Shown one piece after another: positions 63,242 through 64,000 of a stretch of DNA of 64,000 nt. Position numbers and translations under genes: made by a program. Below the pieces are notes generated by a model, which did not search any database, was not told where the DNA came from, and saw only the letters and a program-made list of their open reading frames with translations. Within the stretch, counting starts at the first letter, position 1. Every line of letters starts with the position of its first letter. The stretch comes from Pseudomonas sp. ANT_H4 (GTDB lineage: Bacteria; Pseudomonadota; Gammaproteobacteria; Pseudomonadales; Pseudomonadaceae). Location: NCBI RefSeq assembly GCF_008369295.1, contig NZ_VOBG01000006.1, positions 186,001-250,000 of the forward strand. The letters are read 5' to 3'.

Positions 63242-64000
63242 ATGCGTGAAGTAGTGATCGTCGACAGCGTGCGAACCGGCCTGGCCAAGTCCTTTCGCGG
63301 CAAGTTCAACCAGACTCGCCCCGATGACATGGCCGCCCATTGCGTCAATGCCCTGCTGACTCGCAACGGTATTGACCCGGCCAGCGTCGAGGATTGCATC
63401 GTCGGCGCCGGCTCCAACGAAGGCGCCCAGGGCTACAACATTGGTCGCAATGTGGCGGTGCTGTCCCGTCTGGGCACTGGCACCGCTGGCATGACCCTCA
63501 ACCGTTTCTGTTCGTCGGGCTTGCAGGCCATTGCCATCGCCGCCAACCAGATTGCTTCTGGCTGCAGTGAGATCATCGTCGCCGGCGGTGTCGAGTCCAT
63601 CAGCCTGACCATGAAAAGCGTGAACACCGACAACCTGATCAACCCGTTGCTCAAGGAGCAGGTGCCGGGCATCTACTTCCCCATGGGTCAGACCGCCGAA
63701 ATCGTCGCCCGTCGCTATAACGTCAGCCGCGAAGAGCAGGACCTGTACGCCCTGCAAAGCCAGCAGCGTACGGCGCAGGCCCAGGTCGATGGTTTGTTCG
63801 ACGATGAAATCGTGCCGATGACGGTCAAGTACAAGGTGGAAGACAAGAATACCGGTGAGGTGCAAATTCTTGATGGCGTGGTGGACCGCGACGACTGCAA
63901 TCGCCCGGATACCACCCTGGCCAGCCTGACCGGTTTGAAGCCAGTATTTTCCGAAGACGGATCGGTGACGGCGGGCAACTCGTCGCAGTTGTCTGACGGG
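63242..64000 (+). CDS. Acetyl-CoA acetyltransferase/thiolase, 5' part (cut by window edge)
   Basis: 253 codons open to the window end without a stop. It begins MREVVIVDSVRTGLAKSF, and the acyl-carrying Cys90 is in NRFCSSGLQAIAIAANQI. The GGVESISLTM segment is also typical of FadA-type thiolases. The last part seen enters the TAGNSSQLSDG region just before the second half. It acts in beta-oxidation or short-chain acyl-CoA metabolism. GAGG lies six bases before the ATG. The missing C-terminal half should contain the GGGxGxA catalytic Cys motif. Confidence 0.92.
   Translation, partial: MREVVIVDSVRTGLAKSFRGKFNQTRPDDMAAHCVNALLTRNGIDPASVEDCIVGAGSNEGAQGYNIGRNVAVLSRLGTGTAGMTLNRFCSSGLQAIAIAANQIASGCSEIIVAGGVESISLTMKSVNTDNLINPLLKEQVPGIYFPMGQTAEIVARRYNVSREEQDLYALQSQQRTAQAQVDGLFDDEIVPMTVKYKVEDKNTGEVQILDGVVDRDDCNRPDTTLASLTGLKPVFSEDGSVTAGNSSQLSDG

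Overview
The window is a chromosomal stretch of a fluorescent Pseudomonas (P. fluorescens group). The evidence is the high G+C coding bias, REP/REPIN hairpins in many gaps, and gene neighbourhoods known in pseudomonads: rluA-minE-minD-minC-lpxL-patatin, prmB-...-aroC, the urate/allantoin cluster, and the N-acetylglutaminylglutamine (NAGGN) operon beside mnmC, polyphosphate:AMP phosphotransferase and a thiolase. I see no tRNA, rRNA, transposase, prophage or CRISPR array.

Layout. 0.1-7.5 kb: a quinone oxidoreductase, then a leftward operon of binding protein, alkaline-phosphatase-superfamily hydrolase, two permeases and an ATPase, followed by a HAD phosphatase. A divergent GntR/UTRA regulator faces it, and near-palindromic TGGTCTAG-type sites lie on both sides of the gap. 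This looks like uptake and breakdown of an organophosphorus compound. 7.5-8.2 kb: a palindromic repeat. 8.2-13.4 kb: an M20 amidohydrolase, an MscS-type channel and an M18 aminopeptidase. 13.5-18.6 kb: rluA, minEDC, lpxL and a patatin. 18.6-28.9 kb: purine/urate catabolism, with a Tsx/OmpK porin, two nucleobase permeases, and every step from urate to glyoxylate plus urea (PuuD, UraH, UraD, PuuE, Alc, AllA). A shared palindrome TTGTATACAA lies upstream of three of these transcription units. 29-35.2 kb: MarR/aminotransferase/GST, and a LysR - CitMHS - AtuA - AtuA-related cluster. 35.2-45.5 kb: housekeeping genes (glutaredoxin, folE, smr, prmB, aroC), a second palindromic repeat, and an apparently orphaned acireductone dioxygenase lacking one metal-binding His. 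45.9-54.5 kb: acyl-CoA synthetase, ankyrin protein, a half copy of the repeat, a methyltransferase, an LTA-synthase-like sulfatase, an SDR and small membrane proteins. 54.5-64 kb: the NAGGN osmoprotectant operon, mnmC, pap and the 5' part of a thiolase cut by the window edge.

The most notable observations are: (1) a family of long non-coding palindromic elements, each with about 300-bp inverted arms around a REPIN, in two full copies and one half copy; (2) an almost invariant 14-bp insert containing CTAG in the loop of four REP hairpins; (3) the lone mtnD-like gene with His replaced by Arg at a metal-ligand position, preceded by a 34-codon ORF that overlaps both neighbours; (4) two candidate regulons defined by repeated palindromes; (5) an isochorismatase-fold protein with Ser at the usual catalytic Cys. 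Starts were chosen by Shine-Dalgarno position and overlap with neighbours. Functions come from recognised motifs and remembered family features, not from database searches.
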